Shown: piece after piece, positions 10,641 through 21,422 of the stretch | Layout of the letters: each line of letters begins with the position of its first letter | Position numbering within the stretch: the first letter of the stretch is position 1 | The notes under the pieces: generated by a model | What the model saw: only the letters and a program-made list of their open reading frames with translations | Database searches by the model: none | Told to the model about the DNA's origin: nothing | Position numbers and translations under genes: made by a program | Source of the DNA: Entrophospora sp. SA101 | Taxonomy: Eukaryota; Glomeromycota; Glomeromycetes; Entrophosporales; Entrophosporaceae | Length of the DNA: 25,595 bases | NCBI GenBank assembly: GCA_958430865.1 | Contig: CAUDNR010004486.1 | Span: 5,243-30,837, forward strand | Direction: 5' to 3'

Positions 10641-10940
10641 TTAGGTATAAGAAAGAAGTAGTAAGCAAACCACCAAGACCGCCTAGAAGACTACCAAGAA
10701 GAACTAGACTGCACCAAATTCACCTAAAAAAATCTCGACCACGAATTCCAGAAATAAAAATCAAGCCACCCTTGGCTGTTGATTAAAATCTTGTCTTGCA
10801 CTGTGAGGTTGGAAAGGGATTTTGATATTTTTTGACAAATCTTTTTGAAATGTCTAAAGCACCCATATTCAATTATATAATGTAATAAATACTTTACATT
10901 TCTTTTTGAAATATTCCAAAACTCAAACCAAATTAAAATC

Positions 10941-10946
10941 TTTATT
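10941..10946 (-). terminator. AATAAA-type polyadenylation signal of copy B
   Basis: TTTATT on the plus strand is AATAAA on the transcript strand, 68 bases beyond the copy B stop, in a setting similar to the copy A signal. Confidence 0.4.
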
Positions 10947-11013
10947 TATAAAAAAAAAATCAAATCAAAATTCTGAAAATAAATAGCTGAAAGAAAGAAA
11001 AAATGGAAACTTA

Positions 11014-14000
11014 TTAATTCATTACGTCTTTGCACTCATCAAGCCATTTATAAACCTGATTAATTATATTGTCCACCTCTTGTAATTTATTTTCTAACCA
11101 TTCGACATCTTCTTGCTTGGATTCCTTTACATCCCAAGTTGGTGACAATGAATTCAATGCTTGCTTAATATTTTCATAATGGGTAAGCCTAAATAAAATA
11201 TTTAATGAGTTTAAATGATAGGAAGACACCGTTAAAGAAGCAAGAATTAAAATAATGACGACAAACTCAAGTTCTTCCAACAGGTCAACACATTCTTCAG
11301 CAATATCCATATCAGGAGAATTATTAATTCTTTTATGTAACTTGACTTTGGTTCCATCCATTTTGCACTGCATCTCATTTAGCTTCATAATTGAATCTAC
11401 AATTGAACCTCTTCCTTCATTCTCTTTAAAAATATCCTGGTGCCAAATATTATCAAAAACAACAGCAATGGATGGTGATATTTGTTGAAGAGCAGAATTG
11501 AATTCATCAATAGAAGAGTATGTAAGTTTTACAATACCATGGCTCTCATATTTGGAAAATTTTGAGATCCCACCCCAATTATAATGGACAATAACTAGAG
11601 AGTCAAGGCCATTTTCTTTTAAGTCTTCATTCAAAATTTTCATAAGGTGAAAAAGTGACATTGCTATAGAATCATTTAAATAAAAAAGTGTTATATATTT
11701 GTGTTATATATATCATTTTAAAAAATATTTGAATATTAACTTTTCATATAATTTCCAGCAAGATATTTATTGGCCTCAGGAGAAACGATTTTATTATTTA
11801 AGTGATTGAAAAGATCAAAAATCTTTTGTGTAAATGTGAATTCATTCAGGCTGATAAGGGCCAAGAGCCGTATCAGTCGAAGGATAATCTTCAAATCACC
11901 CTCCTGTTCCAGAAGTTGTTTAACTTGATTAAAAGAATCATTGATTGCAGCTAGATAATCCTCTTTGTAATAAGAGTTTTTTTGATTAAGATTAAAAAAG
12001 AGTGGCTTCACAGTGAATGCTTTAAAATAATTAACAAGATATGCTAGAGGAAGACAAAAATCACAATATTCAGGACTAGCCATGAAAACCAAAGACATTT
12101 TAAACTCCATAAGAGATACAAGATCACCTAAAGAATCAGAGTTATCCAGATGGACCATTTTGGTATTGTCTAAAGCATATTGAATAAACACACCTGCATG
12201 TAAAATTGCATCAATAACATAGTTTTTATAGAGATGCTCAAAGAGTAATGAAAGTCGTTTTCCAACTGGAATTACTTCATAATATTTGTACCCATGGTAC
12301 TCCTCAAAACCAATGAGTGATTCATCAGGTTGTGAAAGCTCTTTTATTTTTGACATTTCCAAATCAAACATATCAATGCCCTGCTTGTCCTTTAGCTGTT
12401 GTAGAATAAATATGCATTTTAGCATGACTGCAAAGTTGTCAACCTTGAGCTCTTTAGTTATCCATATATTTTGAACATAACTGATAAAACCAGAATATGT
12501 GTGTATAAGAAGTTTTGAAAGCATCATCCGAGACATTTCAGGGCAGCTTATTTGTGGTGATAGATAACGAATACGAATTTCAACTAGTTTTTCAGTCCAC
12601 CACCCTTGCATCCCAGGAACTTTTTCACTTTGCTCCTTGCTAAGAAGCCCCTTGCAATGGTACATTATATCTATCTGTTGAATAATAGTATGGTTAAGGC
12701 TTACAAGTTCCAAGTGTTGTTTCAGAATTAATGGTGTTGGGATTGCATGATGATTTTCACAACTTGAGTTTTGACAGTGACAGATATGGGAATATATATT
12801 TGGAATTTGTCTACTTTTCTTGTCAACATCACAGATGAGCTTAAAGATATATGAGGCAAGGAATTGCTTCATTTTCATGTGCAAACTATTTATATTATAA
12901 ACATGCCCATCATCTGTGATTTTATGTTGAATATTTTTGTCCCATATATTAAGGAATGGGTTGCTTAAAAAAACTTTCCATTCATGTGAATCACTTTTTA
13001 CAAAGAAAATCTCCTTTAAATACTTATGAATTTTCTTAACATTGTCAGCATTTTGATGTGGTGCTATAAAAAGAAAAGTTAGTTCACATAACCTTAACAG
13101 ACATTGAAGCCATTCATGCCAGTGCTCTACTGATTGAGGAATGATTTGCAGACATATATTTACTGCACAAAATTCAGTAACAGGCTCTTGATTATTTCTA
13201 AAAAATTGTATACACTCATTAGCACTATTGAGGTCCTTATTTAAATAAGCTGAGTATAATTGAATTTCTTTCATCAAGCTTTTCCATTGCTCAGATTTTT
13301 CTAATAATTGTGATTTGAATTTCTTGACAAAATTTTTTGCCATGTAAAAGAGGCTATTTACTACTTCTTTGGTATTTGAAAATGTCAATATATTTTTTAT
13401 TATATTAACCCTGCATAGATGTAAGATGCACTTTAACACTTCGAGGTCTTCTGAATTGGCCTCTTTCAAGATGATGATGTTATCAATGGCCTCTTCAAAC
13501 TTGCCACATGAGCATAGTCCTCTGGCAACAGATCGATAATGAGTGCTAATATGATTCTCATCAATTTTTTGCCTGTATCTTGTTAAAATAATTTAAACAA
13601 ATGTCAGATTATAAAATTTACAACCCCATAAATTTATATATAATTATATGTGAAGTTTACATAAAAAATTTCCAAGTGGCACATCACATTTTTCAATAAA
13701 CCATGATTTGGTAATATATATATGCAACTTAAATACTTTAGAAATGTGCTTACCTTTGCACCAAAGTATTTACTTCTTTATAAAATTTACCATTTTTATA
13801 AGCAATAAATGCTTTGTTATACTTCTCCAACTTTAGATAAATAGTGCCTGCTTTATCCCATTTTTTGGCTTTAAAATAACAATCAGCAGCATGCTCAAGC
13901 ATACCATACTCTACACAAACATCACCAGCTTTTTCATGCATACTGATCTCCTAGATATTTTGTAGAGTTTTAAGTATCAAGTTTTAAATTAGTATTCAGA

Positions 14001-17000
14001 CAATGTGATCAATTATTTAAAGTTACTATTAGTGCAATCCATTTCTCTAGAAAAACAGGTTTTACCTGATAGCATGAAGCTGCTTCAATTGGCATTGAAC
14101 ATTTTATGAAGGCCTCAGCAGCACGAACAAAATTGGTATCCACAGCAGCATCATCATCATCATATATAGAATCTCTGGCAACCTGCTGAAGAAGATATGC
14201 TTCTGCTAACTCTTCATTCTCTTTATTTTTACTTTTTTTGAAGCAAAAAACAGCCTGAAAGTGGTTTAATTTCATTTAGTTAATACATTTCATCACATGA
14301 TAGAATATTTCAAATGCAGTTTTTACCTGGTCATATTGCTGTCTTTCAAAAAAATTATTTCCTTGCTGATTCCATTCATCTGGTCCGCTTTTCTTTTTCT
14401 CAGCCAAAGTAGACAAAGCAATTTTTGCTTGTTTAGAGTGATGTTGATATGGGCTACCACTTCCTTCCTCATCCAAATTAGATAAAGTATCATTTTCATT
14501 TTCATTCACAATTATATTGATCAATCCATGGTGCTCCCAATACATGCAAATTGGCTCCCTTGATACAGTGTTTTCATCATATATCCAAATTCTCTGACGT
14601 GCTCTTGTTACTGCAACATAAAGATTTTTAAGCTCTGAGGAAAGGATGTAATGCTTTTCATGATAAAAGTCTTGAATTCCTTTTGAATGGTTGCCAAAAG
14701 CAGAGAAAATTACTCGCCACTGAATATGTGCACATAATTATTTAATAAGTGAATAATATGGAGTGGTTTAAAAAAGTGCATAATACTTTACCTTTGAATG
14801 TGCAAATGAATCAGCAAAAAAATTATACAAGAACACATCATTAAACTCCATGCCCTTGGACTCAAACACTGTCAATATCAATACAAATGCATTACCAATT
14901 TTTTTCTTCACTCGTTTTCTAGTTTCATCATCACGCACAATAATGACCTGCTCAGCACCAAACTCAATGTTACTTGTACCCTCACCCATAGAGAAGACAT
15001 GAAAATAGAATTGTTCAGCCTCAACCCCATTGAAGACAATAGGTCGAGGACCACCAACTTCGCCACATTCACGTGACAGCTGGTCAATGGAATCGGGAAA
15101 AAAGTGAGTGATAAGATCAATCACTGATGAAGCAAGTTTAAGAATCCCATTGTGTGAACGGTAATTAATCTTCATTTCAAACAGTTCTGGTTGTTTTGGT
15201 TTTTTGTTTCTAGGCCTATTGTGAATGACATTGAATCGATCAACCTCCCAATCATGTATTAAAGCCTTCAGATCTATATTAAGATTAAACCATTGTCATG
15301 ACAATTGTTTATTAAAAGAAGGATCATGTTAGATAAATTATTTATAACCATCCTTACCTTGAAACCGAAAAGATGAACCTCTTGCAATACATTGTGCTAT
15401 ATCTCCGGCCAAAAAAATGCTGTCAGCAAATTCAAAAAGTTTTAAAATAAGTGATAAATCTACAATGTTGTTGTCCTGACACTCATCAATATACAGTTCA
15501 TGAATATGCAATGAATTAAGTGATATTGTTTTAGCACAGCGTAAAATATCAATAGTCCTAAAAGAAAAGTGTTTGAAAATTTTATCAAAAATTTTTTTAA
15601 AAATTATGTATCATCTGAGATTACTTACATATCTATTGAGTCATAGTCAAAATTTCTAGACTTTCTTCTCTGATATTCTTGGAATAAGTCATAAATTTCA
15701 CCACGATTGTAACAAAATGCTGGGTATTTCTTGGTGCTGATTTCTTGATATTCCTCTCTTGATAGATGCTTACCCTCCAGATTAGAGCCCTTAAGAAAAT
15801 TTGAGAAAAAAAGGCTTAAATTTTGAAATAGAACATTATATGCGTTCCTGTCATAATTTAACAGTTAACTAATGAATGGTATCAATATACAGTAATCTTA
15901 CAAGCCTATGTAGGATTACAGTTAAACTATAACAGTAAATTTAAATTAACAAAATCAAAAAACTGTAATCCTATAAATTGTTAAATCACAGAAGATCAAT
16001 TTCGTAATGTAGATGTAGTGATTTATATATTGCTACATACCTTGATAATGGCAAACTCGGAGAATACCAACCCACAATCAAGATTTTTCCTATAATAATC
16101 ATTGAAATGAGGCCAATATTTATTTGCAAAGAGATTATAGTCTACAAAGTGTCTCCATGATGCATCTGACACACTACTGATAAAGTCTTGTTGGTGTAAT
16201 AATCTCTCTATATCATTATCATTTTCATTAAATTTTGGTTGTTTGGCTGGATTCTGAAAATCAATGCCATAAGTTCCCTGGAGCATTTGGATAAACTTTT
16301 TGTAAGTAATTATCAATGGGAAATAGTCATCTGTCAGTTTACTATAATGGAATGAGTTTGGAATGTCATTCAGCATATCTTCCTCTTCAAGCTTTGTGTC
16401 ATTTGCATCTAAATTAACATTTTCCTCCCCTTTTCTACGCACATACTCGTGAAATTGAGCTTCTGACATCTTTTCATTAGCAAATAATGCGGACTCTCGC
16501 AGTTTGTTGAAGTGTTCCTTTACTCTGCAGCACAAGTTTTCACTCAATGTGATAAATATTTGCCTTTTCTGAGAATTCCCACCATTGTCATTTGAAGATG
16601 ATATCATATTGAGATGGCTTTTCAGATACGAAGCAAGAAGCCTAAACACAATACATGTGGTTTTGCCAGTTCCTAGGTATCAAATAGAACAAACAATATT
16701 AGCTTCTTTCCCTAATTATAAGGACGAACTAGATTACTAATACTAACCAGAACGACCAACAACAATTGCTGATGTGGGATGGTTGATAATTTTGTGCTCA
16801 AGCTCAGATACTTGAAAAGTAAAGTCAGTGCCACCCCTGACAAGTGACTTAAACAAGTCCTGCAAACAAGATCGTTTAACATCTGATAAATTTGTCTAAA
16901 TCTTTAGATAGTAATGATTTGTTCATATTCATACTCTACCTTTGATAATGGAACAAACTTATTTGTAGTAAGCATTTCATGGATCTTTAACAAATTTTCA

Positions 17001-17524
17001 TCATCCATTTGGTTACTACTCAATCTGCGCTCGGTAGACTTTGTTACTTCCTCACCTCCAAAGGTTACAGGTAAAATGATATCATCTTTGCTGGTCTGTT
17101 GAAAGGTACAACGGTGTTTATGTTCAGAAGTGTAGACTTTATGAAGTAATTCTGTATTTTTTAATATATCCGTAATTTGCTTCTGGTTTTTAGTGACTGC
17201 CCAAACCTCCACATACTGGATGAATGAACTGTTACGAACAGAAAATCCATAATCAACCTGCCAGAGAATTTTCAATCCATCATTATCTGGAAGCTCTGCC
17301 ACATAAATAGGTACGATTTGAGAGTGAGATTCCACTGTATGCTGGAGTTTGTGCTTTTTCCATTTTCCGCTTGATATCTGCATTAGTTTCTCCGTGACTG
17401 CCTTAATCGCAAGAGGATCCAACACTCGCATATCTCTAATCGCAAAATCACTAAGCAGAACATCCCATGGACCAAGTTCATCATCATTGATTTCAAATGG
17501 CAGACGAAAAATCACTTCGTTCAT
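11014..17524 (-). CDS. TRANK1-like UvrD/SF1 helicase with TPR-like region, copy B (12 exons, 1786 aa)
   Basis: Exons (high to low): 17524-16940, 16859-16748, 16672-16041, 15789-15629, 15557-15358, 15273-14792, 14719-14327, 14254-14066, 13950-13754, 13578-11741, 11663-11267, 11188-11014. The sum is 5361 nt, 1787 codons with the stop. Intron positions and phases equal those of copy A. Motifs: Walker A GRSGTGKTT (230-238), Walker B DECQD (521-525), GDIAQ (548-552), NYRSH (600-604), FESKGMEFNDV of motif V, LYVAVTRAR (from 757), then TPR-like and helical regions. Compared with A, exon 3 is 20 codons longer, exon 6 is 17 codons longer (inserts before NYRSH and in the acidic loop), and exon 11 is 64 codons shorter, removing the IQ-like stretch. 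The last intron (11189-11266) is 78 nt and has no stop, so its retention would keep the frame and add a hydrophobic segment. The same ATP-dependent translocase role as A is inferred. There is no inactivating change. Confidence 0.88.
15889..15976. repeat. Inverted-repeat insertion inside intron 3 of copy B
   Basis: TAGGATTACAGTT (15911-15923) is a perfect 13-base inverted repeat of AACTGTAATCCTA (15961-15973). A third related block, GTAATCTTAC (about 15893-15902), pairs with GTAGGATTAC next to it. Intron 3 is 251 bp here and 124 bp in copy A, so the extra roughly 127 bp matches an insertion. It looks like a very small MITE or foldback element, or a strong intronic hairpin. Confidence 0.6.
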
Positions 17525-17546
17525 TTTTGCTTTTCCGATATTACGA

Positions 17547-17555
17547 GTATATATA
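17547..17555 (-). promoter_or_regulatory. Possible TATA box upstream of copy B
   Basis: A TATATATAC-type sequence lies about 25-30 bases before the ATG at 17524, and a second similar stretch at about 17565-17573 lies some 45 bases before it. Either could serve. AT richness limits the strength of the call. Confidence 0.3.
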
Positions 17556-17574
17556 ATTGCAAATTGTATATATA

Positions 17575-18550
17575 ACTAAACCAAAAATAGCAATAAATAA
17601 TACTTTCTGATAAGTTTATTTCAATACTTTTAAAATATATTTTTGAATATCGTTGTTCTTTACCACTAGGGGCTAAAAGTTAATAATTCTTTCTTTAATG
17701 AGAAATAAAGTAAAAAAAAATCAAAAATTTATTTACAACAAAGTAAAACGTGATATATATATATATAAATATGTATATGATATGTATAATGGTATAAGAG
17801 TAAAAAAAAGAGAAATTTTCCGATGGCAGTATTAGGTGGGAATAAAATGATGTTAATTTTAAGTGTCATTGTTACCATTTAAAGAATGTGTATTTATGCA
17901 CGAGATCTTTGCCTATAATAATACAAATGAATGGGTCAAGTGATCGATTAAATGGTGATATGTTTTAAGAATTACCAAAATTGTATAATAATAATATTTG
18001 GGTTCGATGTACAGTTAATTTTCTTTGGAACGATAAGAATATATTTAGCTTCAACGTACAATTCTCTTTTAAGAATATATGAATAATATATTTAACTTCA
18101 ATCTTTCAATGGTGACCATATCATACAAATCTATCAATTGATCGATTCATTAGAAGAAATTAAATGATTCTTTAATGTTTTTTTATTATTGGTTTTTAAA
18201 AAATTTTCTCTACTTTTATGTTTTTTATTTATTATGATTTGAAATTGGTTTTTTGGATTAATTTGCCCTTGGATTAAAGCATCTTTTAGGCTAGTTAATC
18301 GGACAACAATTTACCTTTATCAGTTACTACTAAGCCTGCTTGCAACTTTCTTATATTTTTCGGTGTATGCATTTAAATGAGCCGATACTCTGACACTTGA
18401 AGATTATCTAAAGTTGCTTGTGAAATTTACAAGAAAAAAAATAAATAAATAAACAGTAGGAAAAAAAAATCAGAATGAAAGTGGGCAATTATTTACCTAA
18501 TGAAAAGTGGAAGAAGGAAATAATATGGATGGAAACTTATGATTATATAA
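17575..18550. other. AT-rich upstream spacer of copy B, no gene seen
   Basis: Up to about 17925 this is related to the sequence upstream of copy A (7780-8110). It contains an (AT)n run at about 17754-17767. Beyond that I find no coding frame of protein-like composition and no RNA gene. Confidence 0.45.
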
Positions 18551-18718
18551 TTAGGAAATAATAATCGCTATACTAAAGTTGTGGCTGCTAATCATAATCA
18601 TTCAGTCGAAAATATCAATAATTTAGTTAATAAAAATGTTTTCAGACCAATATCAAGGTATTGTACTAATAGAAGTCATAGAAGAGGATATAGACGTCAT
18701 CCATCATGGAAGAACTAA
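18551..18718 (+). other. Short unrecognised frame, possible transposon remnant
   Basis: Fifty-five sense codons run between two stops, with a basic composition (for example ANHNHSVENINN and RSHRRGYRRHPSWKN). A His/Asn-rich then Arg-rich pattern is seen in some zinc-binding or transposase N-terminal regions, but no cysteine pattern is complete. There is no good start context and no partner. It may be chance or a decayed fragment. Confidence 0.15.
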
Positions 18719-19069
18719 TCACACTATAAATGCTGAAGACATTGATACACATTGTTAGCGAAGGATCACAACTTGAAAAAAAAGAAGCTAGGACAGCTTG
18801 TTACTTCAAGAAAATCAAACAATTTTAAAGATTTTCGATATCCAGATTGCCCTTTAAACTAGTTTTAAATTTTAAAAAATAATTTTTTCTTAATCCAAAG
18901 GGATATTAATGTGAATATTTAATCGTGAATGTTATGATTTAATACACATTCGTATATAATTAAAATTGAGTAGTCATATTAAGTTAATTAATAATATGTT
19001 ATAAACTAATTCTTATTTTGCAGTTTGTGACAAACAGTTTGAACAGTTTGATGTATGTTTTTTAAAATA

Positions 19070-19371
19070 TATAGTTGGCTTGGCCTAAAGACCTCCTAAA
19101 TTTTGCGCAAATTTTAAAAGTATAGAAGTCACTTTCTGTCCTATCTTTTAAAAAATAGCCTCATTAATTGACAGAATATGTCTCTAGTTTTAATGTAATC
19201 AAGAGATTTTCTCAAATTTTCACCAAAGAATTTGAGCGCCATGATCATGATAATAGTACGTACATATGACCATATATCTAAATTTGGCAGTAAGTCAAAA
19301 TCACGTGATGACTCATTTTGAAATGAACACGAATTTGAGCAATAGAAGGTCTTTAGACCGAGCCAACCATA
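19070..19371. mobile_element. 302-bp MITE with terminal inverted repeats
   Basis: The left end reads TATAGTTGGCTTGGCCTAAAG then ACCT. The reverse complement of the right end reads TATGGTTGGCTCGGTCTAAAG then ACCT, giving a 25-base terminal inverted repeat with three mismatches. The similarity resumes further in (TTGCGCAAATT against TTGCTCAAATT). The interior is non-coding and contains a perfect ATCACGTGAT palindrome at 19301-19310. TA-rich borders fit a TA target, as in Tc1/mariner-derived MITEs. Right-end relatives occur at 650-710 and 20237-20320, which supports a repeat family. Confidence 0.75.
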
Positions 19372-19490
19372 CAAATTTAATTTTAAATTTGGGTTATTTT
19401 ATCATTAAAATAATTCTTATTTTTTATTTATTCAAAACATGACCAAAAAGTTTTTCCCTCTAATCTAGTTAAATCGAAGAATAGGCAAAT

Positions 19491-19620
19491 ACAGCCAAAC
19501 CTCATTTCAACCAACGAATCTATGGGAAATGGTGCATAAAAGAATCAATGTATTTTCGAAATTATTTCCTATTTACTAAACTTCGGCCATAACTTTGTAA
19601 TAATAGTTTATACTATTGTT
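19491..19620 (+). repeat. Pogo/Tigger-like terminus, unpaired
   Basis: ACAGCCAAACCTCATTTCAA begins at 19491 and is followed by CCAACGAATCTATGGGAAAT and an ACTTCGGCCATAACTTTG block. This is the layout of pogo/Tigger element ends. No inverted partner is found within the window, so it is a fragment or a solo end. A related but more decayed terminus lies at 9246. Confidence 0.45.
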
Positions 19621-19642
19621 AGGCAGACTTCAACAACAACTC

Positions 19643-19719
19643 GTTCATCAACACCAGGACAGGTAACCATGTCATTTCCGTTCATCATCAACACCAGGAC
19701 AGGTAGCCATGTCATTTCC
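19643..19719. repeat. Two-copy tandem duplication of about 38 bp
   Basis: GTTCATCA(TCA)ACACCAGGACAGGTA(A/G)CCATGTCATTTCC occurs twice back to back (19643-19679 and 19680-19719). The second copy carries one extra TCA and one substitution. The unit is more GC-rich than its surroundings and non-coding. The near identity implies a recent event. Confidence 0.85.
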
Positions 19720-19893
19720 TACAATATTAATAAAACATAATAGAATTATGATTAAATAAAAATATACTTCTTTTGATAATAAATAAATATTTTTTTATGA
19801 TATATAAGCAAATTAATAAAGTATTTGCTAGTTTAAAAATCAATAAAAGAATAAATCCACATACTTTAGCACTCGATTAAAATGTAATAGCAA

Positions 19894-20199
19894 TCAAATA
19901 TCTGTCCCTTTGAGGATAATTCTAACTTCAGAACCTGCATAATTTTTTGATGCGTGAGATTTGAGTCCCTTGTTTAATCCAAACAGCCAAAGAATGATCG
20001 TACTCTTTCTTCCAAATTTTATGATTGAAGAAGGGTGTATACTTACTTCCAATAAATTCCTTGACTCGCAAAATTCAGGATTTAATCCACGAATATATTT
20101 AGCAGTATCTTTCTTAGAGGCGGGTATGAAATAGTTGAGTGACTTTCTAATATTAAATGTAGATAATCTATCTGATAATAACAAACAAAGGATTTTCAT
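19894..20199 (-). CDS. Hypothetical 101-codon reading frame, unrecognised
   Basis: An ATG-initiated frame on the minus strand with mixed, protein-like composition. The middle reads KYIRGLNPEFCESRNLLEVS and the end YAGSEVRIILKGTDI. I recognise no domain, signal peptide or membrane segment. The lack of repeat bias is the only argument for coding. It sits in a repeat-rich region between a pogo-like terminus and a MITE remnant, so it may be an exon fragment of a dead element. Confidence 0.25.
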   Translation of the reverse strand: MKILCLLLSDRLSTFNIRKSLNYFIPASKKDTAKYIRGLNPEFCESRNLLEVSIHPSSIIKFGRKSTIILWLFGLNKGLKSHASKNYAGSEVRIILKGTDI

Positions 20200-20236
20200 T
20201 GGATTAATTTATTTATATATATGTTTCAATTAACTA

Positions 20237-20320
20237 AAATCACGTGAGGTACATTTTTGGGAATATTTTTTTTGAAATTTGGTCGCGTGACGCAACAAGA
20301 GGAGAGTTTTTAGACCACAT
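20237..20320 (+). repeat. Degenerate right end of the MITE family
   Basis: AAAATCACGTGA at the start matches the MITE interior at 19299-19310. The same order of CATTTT, GAAAT and (G)AG..TTTAGACC blocks follows, ending about where the terminal repeat begins. The outermost GAGCCAACC part is lost. Confidence 0.45.
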
Positions 20321-20379
20321 TTCATTTTTTTATATATTATGCAAAAAAACTCGATTTTGGTCGGGCACTTAAGATATCT

Positions 20380-20658
20380 TTTGCTAGATAAACCCCACAT
20401 TTAATAATAATAATGTATATATATACATGCATTTAAAATTTATAAACTTGTTTAATAATATTAATATGATAAATTAATCAAAGCATAATAAAATTATTTT
20501 TTTCAAAAAAAAAGAAATAAAGCAATAAATAAAATTAACGTCTGGCACCTCGAGCCCATTTACTTGTGATAAAGATGGATTGTTTTAAAGTTGGTTTATA
20601 CTTTGTAATTGACATCAATAATTTATGAGATGTTGAGTCTAGTAGATTTATTAACCAC
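20380..20658. other. AT-rich stretch, nothing coding seen
   Basis: Only AT-rich sequence with short TA runs (about 20413-20424) and poly(A). It would be the 3' flank of the F-box pseudogene on the minus strand. Confidence 0.4.
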
Positions 20659-21361
20659 CTAATCTTTTGATGCAGAACATAGAATTAAAGAACTGCATAT
20701 TGGCTCTGATTTTTGTGGATGAAAGAAACTAGGTGAAAATTCGAATGACAAAAGGTTTATTATACAATAATCATCGCATGAATCGTCGTTTTTGGTTGAA
20801 TGGGTGAATTTGTATGGAACTTTAAGATGGTTTGAACCGTTGCCGATACTATAAACTGTTGGAATTTTTTGGAAAGTTTTATTTTTCGATTTTATCGACA
20901 ACTGACATGGTTTTTGCAATAAATTAATATAAGCTTGTGAATTCCCGCCTTTTTTACCACTTCTGTTGAAATTGTCGTGAAAAGTAACCTTCCATAATGT
21001 AGGTTTGCGTAAGAATGTTGAATGATGAAATTTAATATCGTTCTTATGATTGTCTTCACCGTTTGTTATAGGTTTGAAAATGAAATTTCCGTTTTGCTGA
21101 TTTACGCAATCAAAAATAAAATCTACATTGAATCTCCAATGTCGTCCTTGTTCAAAATGAAGAGTTTAAACCAGTCTTGTGCTTTTTCAATCTTTCCTCT
21201 AAAACAATTTTAGCCAAGTTTTTAAAGTTTTGACAAACATTGCATAAACTTATCAGTGTTTCGACATCAAGATTTGAAAATATTATTAATAATAGTTCAT
21301 TTTGGAGTTTAAAAAGTGAAGAAGATGAAGAAGATAAAAAAACGTTGTTAATTAACTGCAT
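20659..21361 (-). pseudogene. F-box protein pseudogene with a one-base frameshift
   Basis: Starting at the ATG at 21361, the first frame gives MQLINN, a poly-Ser stretch, then a clear F-box (LFKLQNELLLIIFSNLDVET, then LISLCNVCQNFKNL). F-box proteins couple Skp1/cullin ubiquitin ligases to substrates. That frame stops at 21152. A frame shifted by +1 takes over at about 21165-21170 (LHFEQGRHWRFNVDFIFDCV) and stays open for about 170 codons to TAG at 20659. Joined across the shift, the two frames give a protein of about 233 residues. The long clean second frame suggests a recent single-base indel, a strain variant or an assembly error rather than old decay. No known substrate-binding repeat is visible in the C-terminal part. 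Confidence 0.65.
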
Positions 21362-21422
21362 GTTTGTGAAATGTTTTATAAAAGTAAGAAAAAAAGACAC
21401 CAATATCAAAAAACTTGTTTAA

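Noticed and set aside
10601..10786. 61-codon Arg/Pro/Lys-rich frame on the plus strand
   Set aside because: Composition is biased, there is no domain, and it overlaps the decayed 3' part of the Tc1/mariner relict.
14323..14505. Overlapping alternative frames in exon 7 of copy B
   Set aside because: They are other-frame readings of a helicase exon whose true frame is fixed by comparison with copies A and C.
19141..19374. 77-codon minus-strand frame
   Set aside because: It lies wholly inside the MITE and crosses its terminal repeat. It is not conserved in the other copies.
21160..21175. T-TTA-AAC slippery heptamer in the zero frame of the F-box sequence, suggesting programmed -1 frameshifting
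   Set aside because: A -1 slip leads to a frame that stops after 13 codons. The long continuing frame needs a +1 shift, so the heptamer does not explain the structure.
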